Source: Thermohalobaculum sp963822985 (GTDB taxonomy: Bacteria; Pseudomonadota; Alphaproteobacteria; Rhodobacterales; Rhodobacteraceae). From it: a stretch of DNA of 64,000 nt. Location of the stretch: positions 186,001-250,000 of the forward strand of contig CAWGJU010000017.1 in NCBI GenBank assembly GCA_963822985.1, given 5' to 3'. Each line of letters starts with the position of its first letter. The stretch's first letter is position 1. Shown here one piece after another: positions 1 to 9,421 of the stretch. A model generated the notes under the pieces. That model did not search any database, was not told the DNA's origin, and saw nothing but the letters and a program-made list of their open reading frames with translations. The translations under genes and the position numbers were made by a program.

Positions 1-7
1 TTTCCAT
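1..7 (-). CDS. Possible start of a divergent gene leaving the window
   Basis: On the minus strand an ATG at position 7 is preceded by AGGAGG about 8 bases upstream, a good ribosome-binding site. Only two codons lie inside the window, so no product can be named. It would be divergent from the pilin genes, and could be another pilus gene or something unrelated. Judged only from the start signal. Confidence 0.3.
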
Positions 8-185
8 TCGGCGGTCCTCCTGCATTTTCACGCCTAATCCGGCTTAACCAGAGTCGTTGATGGCCGATTAAAGTCTGATTCCTAAAGTCCTCCGATATCG
101 AAGGCTAACAGCGAGCAATAGGGCAGTCGAAAGCCGGCTGCGCGGCTCGCCCGGTAAGCGGCCGATACAGTAGGAAGGAGTCGAG
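8..185 (+). promoter_or_regulatory. flp: Leader/promoter region of the pilin operon
   Basis: This 178-base non-coding stretch precedes the first pilin. It holds TTAACC near 44-49 and TTAA near 67-70, weak matches to a CtrA half-site, but not the full TTAA-N7-TTAA pattern. The ribosome-binding site AGGAAGGAG lies at 172-180, five bases before the pilin ATG. I could not assign a convincing -35/-10 pair. Confidence 0.35.
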
Positions 186-344
186 ATGTCCAAGCTTTTG
201 ACCTGCCTGCGCAATGAAGACGGCGCGACGGCCATCGAGTACGGCCTGATCGTCGGCATCATGGCGATCATCATCATTGCGGCCTTCGCGGTCTTTGGAC
301 CCGCCGTTCAGGCCACGTTCACGACATCGCCGGCGGCGATGTAA
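186..344 (+). CDS. flp: Flp-family type IVb major pilin
   Basis: This 52-residue prepilin is intact. A short leader (MSKLLTCLRNEDG) ends in glycine and is followed by ATAIEYG, the Flp prepilin peptidase site, with glutamate at +5 and tyrosine at +6 of the mature protein. A hydrophobic stretch rich in Ile, Ala and Val follows. Family knowledge: Flp subunits polymerise into thin adhesive Tad pili after cleavage by a CpaA/TadV peptidase, which is encoded two genes downstream. The start is set by a strong AGGAAGGAG site. A stable hairpin follows the stop codon and may favour high pilin output relative to downstream genes. It is one of the few genes in the first 10 kb without a frameshift. Confidence 0.93.
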   Translation: MSKLLTCLRNEDGATAIEYGLIVGIMAIIIIAAFAVFGPAVQATFTTSPAAM

Positions 345-359
345 TCCCAAGATCTCGTT

Positions 360-389
360 CTCGCCCGGCTCTGACCAGAGCCGGGCGAG
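360..389 (+). terminator. 13-bp perfect hairpin between the two pilin genes
   Basis: Positions 360-372 and 377-389 are exact reverse complements (13 bp) with a GACC loop. No run of T follows, so it may act as a partial terminator or as a 3-prime stabiliser of the flp mRNA rather than as a full intrinsic terminator. It starts 16 bases after the flp stop. Confidence 0.7.
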
Positions 390-415
390 ACGGAACCACG
401 GCTGGAGGTCGAGCG

Positions 416-579
416 ATGCCGAAGCTGCTCTGCTCAGACCTCCGGAACGATGCGGGTGCAACGGCCATCGAATACGCCCTCATCGCCAGCATCATCTCCT
501 GTGGTGATCATCACGGCATGGGCGCTGCTCGGGGATCCGATGCTGCGCAAGTTTCCAGCTGGTCGCAAGCCAGCTCTGA
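416..579 (+). CDS. flp: Second Flp-family pilin, frameshifted
   Basis: The first 28 codons encode MPKLLCSDLRNDAG followed by ATAIEYALIASIIS, a second Flp prepilin with the glycine cleavage site and Glu at +5. Two reading-frame shifts follow, near 500 and 553. If one extra T is removed at each place the protein continues with a hydrophobic VVIITAWALLGDPMLRKF stretch and stops at 577-579, giving 53 residues, the usual Flp length. The total of 164 bases is exactly two over a whole number of codons. I therefore treat it as a real pilin damaged in the consensus. It may be a minor or alternative pilin. A true pseudogene is possible but less likely given the neighbours. Confidence 0.8.
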
Positions 580-600
580 CGTGCGAGAAGGAGGAGACCA

Positions 601-1112
601 TGGCGAGCGTCGCGAGTCTGACTGCCTGCGTGCTTTTCCTTTCGGCGATGCTGCACGTCATCGTCACCGATCTGCGGCATCGGCGCATCAGGAACTGGCT
701 GGTCGCCGGCTCGCCGCGGTCTATCTGCCGCTGGCGCTCGGCTGCCGGCACTGCCCGGCGCCGAGATCGTCCTGCGGCGTCGGTCGCCGCGCTGCTGGTC
801 TTTGCGGCTGGCTTCGGCGCCTTCGCCGCCGGCTGGGTCGGCGGCGGCGACGTCAAGCTCGCCGCCGTCGTGCGTGCTCTGGCTCGGCGCCGAGCAGGCG
901 CTGCCGTTCCTGATCTACGCGTCCCTTTTCGGCGGCGCGCTGGCGCTCGCGGTGCTGGCGGCCAGGCGCTGCTGCCAAGCGACGCGGCCGGAGCTGCGCC
1001 CGGAGATGCGCAAGCGTCCGGGCCGCGCCGCCTGGCGCTGCCCTACGGCCCGGCGCTGGCGATGGCCGGCATGGTCCTCCTGAGCCAGTCGCCAATGGCC
1101 AGCGCGCTGTAA
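601..1112 (+). CDS. cpaA: Prepilin peptidase CpaA/TadV, frameshifted
   Basis: This is the membrane aspartyl protease that cleaves Flp leaders. Both catalytic aspartates are visible in their contexts: TDLRHRRIRN near residue 23, and the GGGDVKL motif at about 849-869. Hydrophobic segments surround them, and the C-terminus LPYGPALAMAGMVLL is typical of CpaA. The reading frame changes at least four times (for example near 705, 745 and 870), so no single open frame covers it; total length fits about 170 residues. ATG 601 follows a GGAGGA ribosome site (AAGGAGGAGACC). It lies 21 bases after the second pilin, in the same orientation as the whole pilus cluster. Confidence 0.85.
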
Positions 1113-1158
1113 TCTCGGGCGCCTGTCGCCCGTGTGAGTTGATTGTGGAGTGTCGAGC

Positions 1159-1931
1159 ATGATGGTTTTGCGGCTCGCGATTTTCCTTCTGGCCGCCGGC
1201 GCTGCCGGCGCGGCCGCCTGGCTCAGCATGCAGTCCGTGCCGGAGGCGCCGCAGGTCGTCGTGGCGACCGAGAAGATGCCGACGAGCGACGTGCTGGTCG
1301 CTTCGAGCACATCACCAGCGGCGCGGTCCTCTCGCCCGAGAACGTGCGCTGGGAAGCCTGGCCGCAGCCGAACCTGAACGAGACATTCATCACCCGGGAC
1401 GGCCGGCCGGAGGCCGTTGCCGAGCTGAGCGGCACCTTCGTCAACACGCCCTTCGTCGCCGGCGAGCCGATCCGCGAAGCGCGGCTGGCGGCCACGAACG
1501 TGAACCTGCTGTCCAACAAGCTGGCGCCCGGCAAGCGCGCCGTCGCGGTCAAGGTGACGGCCGAGAGCACGGCGGGCGGCTTCATCCTGCCGGGCGACCG
1601 GGTGGACGTGATCCGCACCTCGACGCGCAGCAGCGGCGACGGGAAGTCGCGCAGCGAGAGCCAGATCATCATCACGAACGCCCGCGTCCTCGCCGTCGAC
1701 CAGACGGCCGCGCAGACGGCCGGAGGGCACCGTCGCTCGGCAAGACGGCGACGCTCGAGCTCGCGCCGGAGCGATGCCGAGGAGATCATCGCCGCCGAGG
1801 CGTCCGGCATGCTGTCCCTGGCGCTTCGCGCCGTGGCCGATCACTACCAGAGCGAAACGGCGCTGCTCGATCGGACCCGGACGGTCCGCATCCACCGCGC
1901 CACCCAGACCTCGACCGTGACCGTCAAATAG
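1159..1931 (+). CDS. cpaB: Flp pilus assembly protein CpaB/RcpC, frameshifted
   Basis: One N-terminal membrane segment (LRLAIFLLAAGAAGAAAW) is followed by a periplasmic SAF-like region. The sequence AVAVKVTAESTAGGFILPGD followed by RVDVI is the most diagnostic CpaB motif, and ILTNARVLAVDQ-like sequence follows. CpaB is thought to stabilise the secretin or link it to the inner-membrane machine. Shifts occur near 1300, 1735 and 1770; the last part reads on to VTVK at 1931. The start at 1159 has GTGGAG 8 bases upstream; GTG 1150 and ATG 1162 are alternatives. Length about 256 residues, normal for the family. Confidence 0.87.
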
Positions 1932-1987
1932 GCCGCCGCAGGCCGAACGACGGATCGAGGAGCCCCGAACATCGGAGAGAACCGCCC

Positions 1988-3278
1988 GTGTCCGCTGTCA
2001 TCGAGCAATTCGACGATCTGAGCAGCCAGTCGCTGCCGCAGGCGATCGAGCCGGACGAGCTTTCCGAGCTCGCCCGGGCGTCGATACCGCACGTCACGAT
2101 CCACGCCTTCTGCGAGATCGGACGACTTCGAGAACGTCTGGCTCGGCGCCTCGGCCGACCGCCGGCTCGCCACCACGACGCGCGAGAGCCACGCGGGCGG
2201 ATTCTCGGCGGCGCTGCAGACCTATGGCCGGCGCAAGACGCCCGACCTGATCATCGTCGAGTTGCTGGCGACGGGCGACGAAGCTCGTCCTGGCCGCCGA
2301 TTCGCTCGCCGAGCTCTGCGATCCCGAGACGCGGGTCATCATCATCGGCCACGAAAACGACATCCTGCTCTACCGCAAGCTCGTGAACATGGGCGTGTCG
2401 AACTACCTCGTCGCGCCGGCAAGCATCGCCAGCGTCATCTCGGCGATCTCGGACATCTATGCCGAGCCCGGCAAGGAGAAGATCGGCCGCGTCTATGCGG
2501 TGATCGGCGCCAAGGGCGGCGTCGGCGCCTCGACCGTCGCCCAGGGGCTGGCGCTCGAGCTGGCCGAGCGGCGCGATTCGGACGTGCTGCTGGTCGATCT
2601 CGACCTCTGCTTCGGCACGTCGTGCATCGATCTGGGCGTCGAGCCGAACCGCGGCCTCGCCGAGCTTGATCGGCCAGGCCGACCGCATCGACGTGACGAT
2701 GCTCGACCGGGTGCTGCTCCGGCGCGGGCTGCATCTCAACCTGCTGGGCGGCGCCGCCCGGCTCGACGCCGGGCGCGAGCTCGACGAGTTCGTCGTCGAG
2801 CGGATCCTCGAGGTCGCCCAGACGCATCTGCGCCACATCGTCCTCGACATCCCGCATGTCTGGTGCCGGCTGGGTCGAGCGCGCGCTCTCGGCCGCCGAC
2901 GAGGTGGTGGTGGTCGCGACACCCGAGCTCGGCGCCTGCGCAACGCGATGGCGCTGGTCGAGCGGGCGACGGGCCTGAGGCCGAACGATCCGGCGCCGAA
3001 GCTGGTGCTCAACCAGGTCGGCGTGCCGCGCCGGCAGGAGATCACGGCCAAGGACGTCGCCGCCATCCTGAAGGTGCAGCCGGCGCTGTCCGTGCCGTTC
3101 GATTCCAAGTGCTTCAGCCTCGCCGCCGCGCGCGGCAAGGCGGTCGGCCGAGGTCGCGCGGCGCGGCCCGGTCGCGCGCTCGTACGCCAAACTGGCCGAG
3201 CTGATCAGCCCGGCGGTCGAGACCGTCGCCCGCGGACGCGCCAGCCGCTGGACGATGCTGCGCAGGAAGGGGCGCTGA
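1988..3278 (+). CDS. cpaE: Pilus localisation ATPase CpaE/TadZ, frameshifted
   Basis: The N-terminal third resembles an atypical receiver domain (RKTPDLIIVELLATGDELVL after repair). The C-terminal part is a MinD/ParA-like ATPase with the deviant Walker A GAKGGVGAST near 2506-2535, the switch motif LLVDLDLCFGT, and HIVLDIPHVW. CpaE/TadZ places the Tad machine at the pole. At least six shifts are visible, near 2117, 2275, 2667, 2868, 2935 and 3147; all but the 2935 one are explained by one extra base. Start is GTG with GGAGAG about 7 bases upstream. About 428 residues. The stop lies one base before the next ATG, so translation is probably coupled to tadE. Confidence 0.87.
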
Positions 3279-3279
3279 G

Positions 3280-3788
3280 ATGGCCACGGCTTGCGATCCG
3301 GCCCGGCGCCCGCCGCCAGCGCCGTCAACGCCGCCCGCTCGTGCGATCTGCTCCGTTCGACCGCCGGCGTTTCGGCCGTCGAGTTCGCGATCATGTCGCC
3401 CGTTCTGGTGCTCTGCTGCTTCGGCATGGCCGATACCGGCATGGCGGTCTACGAGCGGATGATGATCAACCAGGTGCTGCGCGCCGGGGCGCAGCCCGCC
3501 TTCCAGGGCTTGAACGACAGCGTCGTTCTGAATCGTCCTGCAGGAAACCGCGACCGAGAACTTCACCGTGGCCGATGGCGAGGCGACCGGCGACGAGCTG
3601 GCGCGTCGATGTCAGCAGCCACTGCGCCTGCCCCGGCGACGCGACGGTCGGCGTCGCGCTGCGGCACGACCTGCGGGTCCGGATCGGTGGCGCTGCGCCT
3701 CTATCGGCTGACCGCCAGCAAGGCCTATCAGGGCGTCATTCTCCCCGAGTTCACGCTGTCGGGCTCGCTCGAGGTGATGCAGCAATGA
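3280..3788 (+). CDS. tadE: TadE-like pseudopilin, frameshifted
   Basis: The key motif GVSAVEFAIMSP, followed by a hydrophobic stretch and a tyrosine/arginine-rich segment (YERMMINQVLRAGAQ), is the TadE/TadG N-terminal signature in which prepilin peptidase cuts before a Glu-containing hydrophobic helix. The frame changes shortly after ATG 3280, near 3535 and near 3620-3680, then reads through to the stop at 3786-3788. TadE pseudopilins are needed for Flp pilus biogenesis. About 168 residues. TTG 3291 is an alternative start in the same frame as the motif. It overlaps the next gene by 4 bases. Confidence 0.8.
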
Positions 3789-4183
3789 GCGGGTAGCCGC
3801 GCCAGAGCATCCGCGGCTGCACGCGCGGCGCGGCCGCCGTCGAGTTCGCGATCATCAGCACGGTGCTGATCGGCCTCCTGGTCGCCACCATCGACTTCGG
3901 CCGGACCCTCTACGTCAAGAACCAGATCTCCTCGCTGGCCGACCAGGCGGTCCGCAAGGTGCTGCTCGATCCGTCGATCTCGGGCGCGACGCTCGAATCC
4001 GAGCTGCGCGACGGCTTCTACGCCGGCAACGCGGACGACCTCACCTTCGACGTCACCAGCGAGACGGTGGACGGGATTAGCTATCGCATCGTCACGGTCG
4101 GCTACCCGATGACGCTCTTCATCCCGGGGCTGAGCTCCAACGCCGTCTCGCTCAGCGTCACGCGGCGCGTCCCCGCCGGATGA
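3785..4183 (+). CDS. Second TadE/TadG-like pseudopilin with an in-frame TAG
   Basis: From about 3830 the protein reads GAAAVEFAIISTVLIGLLVA, a TadE-type N-terminal helix, and stays open to a stop at 4181-4183. The ATG that overlaps the preceding stop (3785) is in the same frame, but codon 4 is TAG (3794-3796). Either the consensus is wrong here, as elsewhere in this region, or the start lies downstream. About 130 residues. The remainder (SSLADQAVRKVLLDPSISG) resembles the assembly-competent pseudopilins that pair with TadE. It follows tadE with ATGA overlap, so I take it as a second TadE-like subunit of the same operon. Confidence 0.7.
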
Positions 4184-4190
4184 GGGCGCC

Positions 4191-4234
4191 GCCGGATAAG
4201 ACCCCGCCGGATAAGACCCCCCGGATAAGACCCC
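4191..4234. repeat. Three direct copies of a 15-mer
   Basis: GCCGGATAAGACCCC occurs at 4191-4205 and 4206-4220, and again lacking its first G at 4221-4234. It lies between the second TadE-like gene and the secretin gene. It is non-coding. It may be a slippage product; I see no regulatory role. Confidence 0.85.
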
Positions 4235-4324
4235 GCGACGTCCGCCGCCCGGTCATCACCTTTCGCTAAGACTCCACGTCTACGCTTCTTCGGCCGACCG
4301 AGGTATCAAGCGTCAACCGCATCA

Positions 4325-5737
4325 GTGAAGCGAGTCGCGCCCGTTATGCTGTCACGACCGCGAGTTCTCTCGACCGCCCTGCGCTGCACCCTCGCGGCGC
4401 TGCGTCATGCTTGTCCTGGCGCCTGCGCGAGGCGTCGGCGCAGATCGCCGTCTCGGGCATCTCCTCGCATGGCCGCTCCGGCGGCCTCTCGATCGACATC
4501 CCGATCAACAAGAGCGACGTCCTGCGCTCGGAGGCGCCGTTCTACGAGGTCGCCGTCGGCAATCCCGAGATCGCCGACGTCCAGGTACTGGGCGACCGCG
4601 CGCTCTATATCTTCGGGCGCAAGTTCGGCGCCACCTCGGTGACGCTGAGCGACGAGGGCGGCGGCATCATCGCCGTCGTCGACGTCAACGTCACCCACGA
4701 CATCGGCCAGCTGAAGCAGATGCTGCACGCGCTGCTGCCGAACGAGCGGATCGCCGTGCGCGCCGCCAATGACGGCATCGTGCTGTCGGGCGAGGTCTCG
4801 AGCGCCTCCGCCGCGTCCAGCGCGATGACGATCGCCGAGCGCTTCGCGCCCGATGCCGTCTCGAACCTGCTGCAGCGTCGGCGGCAGCCAGCAGGTGATG
4901 CTGGCCGTGCGCTTCGTCGAGATGCGCCGCGACACGCTCAAGCGGCTCGGCGTCAACATCTCCGGCACCGCCGGCGGCGGCGCCGTCTGACGCTGTTCGG
5001 CAGCGTCGCCGCGGTCGTCGCCTCGCCGCCCTCGCTCGCCCAGTTCGGCTTCAACGTGCTGACGGGCAGCCGTCGACTTCACCGCCTTCCTCGACCTTCT
5101 CGAGCAGAAGGGCGTCGCGCGCACGCTGGCCGAGCCGACGCTCGTCGCGCTCTCGGGCGACACCGCCGACTTCCTGGCCGGCGGCGAGTTTCCCGTCCCC
5201 GTCGGCGCCGACAACGGCGAGGTCCAGATCGAGTTCAAGAACTATCGGCGTCGGCCTCACCTTCACGCCGACCGTGCTCAACGGCGACCTGATGAACATC
5301 CAGCTCTTCATGGAGGTCAGCGAGCCGGACGAGGCGAGCGACTTCGAGCTCTCGGCATCCGCATCCCGGGTCTGGTCGTGCGCCGCGCGACGACGACCGT
5401 CGAGCTGCGCAGCGGCCAGAGCTTCGCCATCGCCGGCCTGCTGAGCGAGCGCTTCGTCGACAACGTCAAGCAGCTGCCCTTCTTCGGCGACCTGCCCGTC
5501 ATCGGCGCGCTGACGCGCAGCACCGAATACGCCACCGGCCAGACCGAGCTCGTGATGATCGTCACGCCCTGGCTCGTCCGCCCGGTCGACGGCTCGCGCC
5601 TGCGCACGCCCGGTTTCGTGCCGCCGAGCGAGCGGGACCTGTTCCTGTCGGGCAAGATCGACGGGCAGTCCGACATCGACCCGCAGCTTCACCGAAACTC
5701 CGGCTTCTCCGGCCCGCACGGATATTCGTCATGGTAA
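4325..5737 (+). CDS. cpaC: Outer-membrane secretin CpaC/RcpA, frameshifted
   Basis: The N-terminal pilus domain reads GLSIDIPINKSDVLR and VAVGNPEIADVQVLGDRALYIFG, and the secretin domain contains the block ending LPFFGDLPVIGALTR, then TELVMIVTPWLVRP, the best-conserved secretin motif. CpaC forms the outer-membrane pore through which the Flp pilus emerges. Shifts occur near 4407, 4877, 4990, 5070, 5245 and 5355. About 470 residues after repair, normal for CpaC. GTG 4325 begins a short hydrophobic leader. The stop overlaps the start of the following lipoprotein gene. In many Tad loci cpaC sits between cpaB and cpaE; here it is last. Confidence 0.88.
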
Positions 5738-6005
5738 GAACCCTGCCGCTGCTCGCGCTCGCCGCCATCGTCGCCCTCGCCGGCTGCGAGCGCTACAAGG
5801 AGCCGATCGCCTACGCCCCGCACGGCGCCGCCGTCCGCAACAACATGGCGGCGCATGATCATCGACCCGACGCCCTCGACGGCCGATCCCGGGGCCGATG
5901 GACGCCGAGCGGGCGCTGCTGGCATTCGAGACGCTATCGCGCCAACGAAGGCAGCTCGGCAACGTCTCGACGTCGCCGTCCGTCGTCGTCGCGCCGACGA
6001 AATAG
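5731..6005 (+). CDS. Small lipoprotein following the secretin, frameshifted
   Basis: The start MVRTLPLLALAAIVALAGCE is a clear lipoprotein signal with the lipobox LAGC at residues 16-19. After two shifts near 5852 and 5897 the protein ends with SPSVVVAPTK at 6005, about 90 residues. The length of 275 bases is two over a whole number of codons, which matches two extra bases. It overlaps the secretin stop (ATGGTAA). I do not recognise the family; its place suggests a pilotin-like or CpaD-like accessory lipoprotein of the pilus. That role is inference from position only. Confidence 0.6.
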
Positions 6006-6144
6006 CCGCCGGGAGGCCGCGTCTGGCCGCGAGACCGCAGGCCCGACGCGCCTCGGCCCTTCGTCGGGCATGCGCCCGTCTGGCCAACCCAGCGACGATC
6101 GGGCATAACCCGGCCAATTCACGCGCCGGGAGAAGCCCGATCCA

Positions 6145-7450
6145 ATGCACGACATCCGCCTCGTCCGCGACGACCCGCAGGGCTTCGACGCCATGCTGGC
6201 GCGCCGCGGGCTGTCGCCGATGTCGGCCGAGATCCTGGCGCATCGACGCCGAGCGGCGGGCGCGGGATCGCCGCGGCCGAGGCGGCGCTGGCCGAGCGCA
6301 ACGCCGCCTCCAAGCAGGTCGGGCCAGGCCAAGGCCGCGGGCGACGAGGCCGAGTTCGAGCGGCTGCGCGCCGTGCTCGCCGAGAAGAAGGACGAGATCG
6401 CCCGGCTCGAGGACGAGGCGCAGCGAGCAGGACAAGCGGCTCGAGGGGCTGCTGCTCGACGATCCCGAACGCGCCGCTCGACGACGTGCCCGAAGGCGCC
6501 GACGAGACCGCGAATGTCGAGCTGAAGCGCTGGGGCACGCCGCGCGAGTTCGGCTTCCGCCCGCGCGAGCACTACGAGCTCGGCGAGGCGATGGGCTGCA
6601 TGGACTTCGAGACCGCCGCCAAGCTCTCGGGCAGCCGCTTCGTCGTGCTGACCGGCGCGCTGGCCCGCCTGCAGCGGGCGCTCGGCCAGTTCATGCTCGA
6701 CACCCATGTCGACGAGAACGGGCTGACCGAGGTCTGGACGCCCGTGCTGGTCAAGGACGAGGCGATGCTCGGCACCGGCCAGCTGCCGAAATTCGCCGAC
6801 GACAGCTATCGCACGACGAACGGCTGGTGGCTGATCCCGACCGCCGAGGTGGCGCTGACCAACATCCCCGCCGGCGAGATCGTCGACGAGGGCACCCTGC
6901 CCCGCCGCTACACCGCCTGGACGCAGTGCTTCCGCTCCGAGGCCGGCAGCGCCGGCAAGGACACGCGCGGCATGCTGCGCCAGCACCAGTTCGAGAAGGT
7001 CGAGATGGTCTCGATCACCCGGCCCGAGGACTCGCGCTGGGCGAGCACGAGCGGATGACGCGCTGCGCCGAGGGCATCCTCGAGCGGCTGGAGCTGCCCT
7101 ATCGCCGCGATCGTGCTCTCGACCGGCGACATGGGCTTCGGCGCGCGCAAGACGCATGACATCGAGGTCTGGCTGCCCGGCCAGGACGCCTATCGCGAGA
7201 TCAGCTCGTGCTCGGTCTGCGGGGACTTCCAGGCGCGGCGAATGAACGCGCGGTTCCGGCGCGACGGCAGGCGGCCGGCCGGACTACGTCCACACGCTGA
7301 ACGGCTCGGGCCTCGCGGTCGGGCGCACGCTGATCGCCGTGATGGAGAACGGCCAGCGCCAGGACGGCGCGCATCGACCTTGCCGGCCGGCGCTCGCGCC
7401 CTATCTGCGCGGCGCGCGGCCGGATCTCGCCCGCGGGCGGGTTGGAATAG
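6145..7450 (+). CDS. serS: Seryl-tRNA synthetase, repeatedly frameshifted
   Basis: Charges tRNA-Ser (and tRNA-Sec). MHDIRLVRDDPQGFDAMLARRG is the start of the N-terminal arm. The class II core is visible: EVWTPVLVKDEAMLGTGQLP, LIPTAEVALTNI, the motif 2 region RSEAGSAGKDTRGMLRQHQF, and motif 3 near LNGSGLAVGRTLIAVMENGQ. The frame shifts near 6241, 6269, 6322, 6425, 6467, 7030, 7108, 7283, 7370 and 7380. Most are explained by one extra base. The gene is essential and normally single copy, so these must be sequence errors unless another copy exists. Length about 430 residues as expected. GGGAGAAG at 6129-6136 supports ATG 6145. Confidence 0.93.
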
Positions 7451-7536
7451 GCGACCGCCCCGGCGCCGCCGCCGGAAACGGAACCATCGCGGCGCCGCTT
7501 CACGTTAGCGCCGCAGCAAGTCACGAAGGACGCATG

Positions 7537-8445
7537 ATGACCGAGAACGCCCAGAGCCACCGCCCGAGCAACTGCCAGAGCCCCCGCCAGAACCACCGCC
7601 CGGGCCGCCAGGCTGGCCGGTCGCCCCTCGGCCGCGCCGCGCTGGCAGCACTCGCCCTTGGCGCGCTCGCCGGCTGCGAGAGCGACGCCGGACGAGGCGC
7701 CGGGCGCCGCGGCCGCACCGGCCGGCACGGCCGCGGCCGCCCCGGCAGGCGGCGCGCCCCAGGAGCGCATCTCGATGGCCGAGTGCGCGACGCCGGCGGA
7801 GGGACGGGTGTACTTCAGCGTCGGCAATTCCGTGCTCGCCGTGCCGGCGGACGATGTCCGCGAGGTCTATCCCGACCGGCATGCAGGCGCCGCATCAGCG
7901 AGGAGGCGGTGACGTCCGCGCATCGCGCTCGCGCGCCGCCGAGGGCGCCGGCTGCCCCGAAAAGCCGATGGAGGCGGTTCTGGTCGCTGGTCGGCGGCGC
8001 CACGGCCGACCCGCTGCTCGAGGGCACGATCGGCATCCTGCGCTCGCCGCCCGGCGCGATCACCGACGCAGTTCGCCAAGATCACCCGCGACCTGCAGCG
8101 CAATCCGACGCAGAACTGCCGGCCGCTGAATGGCGGGCTGCTTGACCTGCGTCGGCACCGAGACGGTCGGCCAGCGCGAGACGCCGGTCATGTACGTCAT
8201 CACCACGGATACCAGTCGGAACCTCAACACCGGCGGCCCGCTCGCCGCGCGCTGCGTCCTGCAGGGTGCCCAGCAGCCGGCCGACGGCCAGGCGCCCGCG
8301 GGGATCCGCAGCTGCAACATCGTCGACGAGGCTGCCTGGCGGCCTGATCGTCGACGCGACGCTCAAGGCCGGGACCTACTCGACCGAGAGCCTCGCCCAG
8401 GCGCACCGCGCGGCGCTGGCGCGCGTCCAGTCGCTGCGCCTCTGA
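7537..8445 (+). CDS. Putative lipoprotein of unknown function, frameshifted
   Basis: A hydrophobic segment (LGRAALAALALGALAGCES) carries the lipobox LAGC near residue 45 of the frame opening at 7537; a shorter N-terminus is possible. After an Ala/Pro-rich linker come segments such as VYFSVGNSVLAVPADDV, FAKITRDLQRNPTQNCRPL and GTETVGQRETPVMYVIT, which share one polypeptide if extra bases near 7690, 7880, 7920, 8000, 8070, 8270 and 8335 are removed. Total about 300 residues. I do not recognise the family. It lies between serS and surE, in the same direction, so it may be cotranscribed with them. ATG 7534 is an equally good start. Confidence 0.55.
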
Positions 8446-8591
8446 GGCGGCCGGTTCACTGGGCCGGCGGCCGCATCGGCGCTGGACCTCTCCGGCGGCC
8501 GCGCATAAGAACGGTGCCAGATGGGCGGGGCCCGCTGACCGAGGCCCGCCGACCGAGACCGGCTTACCGAGACCGGGCCGGAAGGGACTCG

Positions 8592-9414
8592 ATGCGCATT
8601 CTCCTGACCAATGACGACGGCATCAACGCTCCCGGCCTGGCGGTCGCCGAGGCGATCGCCGCCGAGCTCGCCGGCCCCGAGGGCGAGGTCTGGGTCGTCG
8701 CCCCGGATGTCCGAGCGCTCGGGCGTCTCGCACTGCATCTCCTATGTCCAGCCGACCCGGCTGGCCGAGATCGGCGCCGCGCCGCTACATGCTCGACGGC
8801 TTCCCGGCCGACTGCGTGCTGGTCGGGCTGACCAAGCTGATGCGCGACCACCCGCCCGACCTGGTCATCTCGGGCGTCAACCGCGGCCACAACGTCGCCG
8901 AGGACGTCGTCTATTCGGGCACCGTCGGCGGCGCCATGGAGGGCGGGCTGAACCGCGTCCCCTCCGTGGCGCTCAGCCAGTTCTTCCGCAAGCCGCCGCA
9001 CGGGCCCGAGGACATGTGGGCCTCGGCCCGCGCCATGGGCGGCCGAGGTGATGCGCGCCGTGCTGCGCATGCCCTTCGACGGCACCGTCTTCTACAACGT
9101 CAACTTTCCGGGCTGCGCGGCCGACGGGCGTCAAGGGCGTCACCGTCTGCCCGCAGGGCATGCGCGAGGAGGCGACCTTCGAGGTCGTCGACTACACGGC
9201 GCCGAACGGTCGGGAATTCCAGTTCCTGCGCCACATGATCGCCAACCACTCGTCGCCGCGCGGCTCGGATGCGCGGCTGCTGATCGACGACTGGGTGACG
9301 ATCACGCCGCTGCGCCCGCAGCTGACCGCCGACGACCTGCTGGAGGGGCGCGCGCCGCGCTCGGCGCCGACGCGGGCACGGGCAGCGCCGCCGAGCCAGC
9401 GCGCGTCGGACTGA
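8592..9414 (+). CDS. surE: 5'/3'-nucleotidase SurE, frameshifted
   Basis: The metal-binding motif LTNDDGINAPG is at the N-terminus, and SGVNRGHNVAEDVVYSGTVG is the second SurE signature block. SurE is a divalent-metal nucleoside monophosphatase. Shifts near 8710, 8780, 9045 and 9127 each disappear when one extra base is dropped. About 274 codons of DNA, close to the 250-260 residues of the family. ATG 8592 is preceded by GAAGGGACTCG. The stop is 7 bases before pcm, and the order surE-pcm-nlpD is the conserved one, supporting both identification and cotranscription. Confidence 0.92.
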
Positions 9415-9421
9415 GGCGCCG

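Noticed and set aside
6145..7450. serS and its neighbours as true pseudogenes.
   Set aside because: Many independent single insertions in an essential gene and in neighbours of unrelated function point to sequence error.
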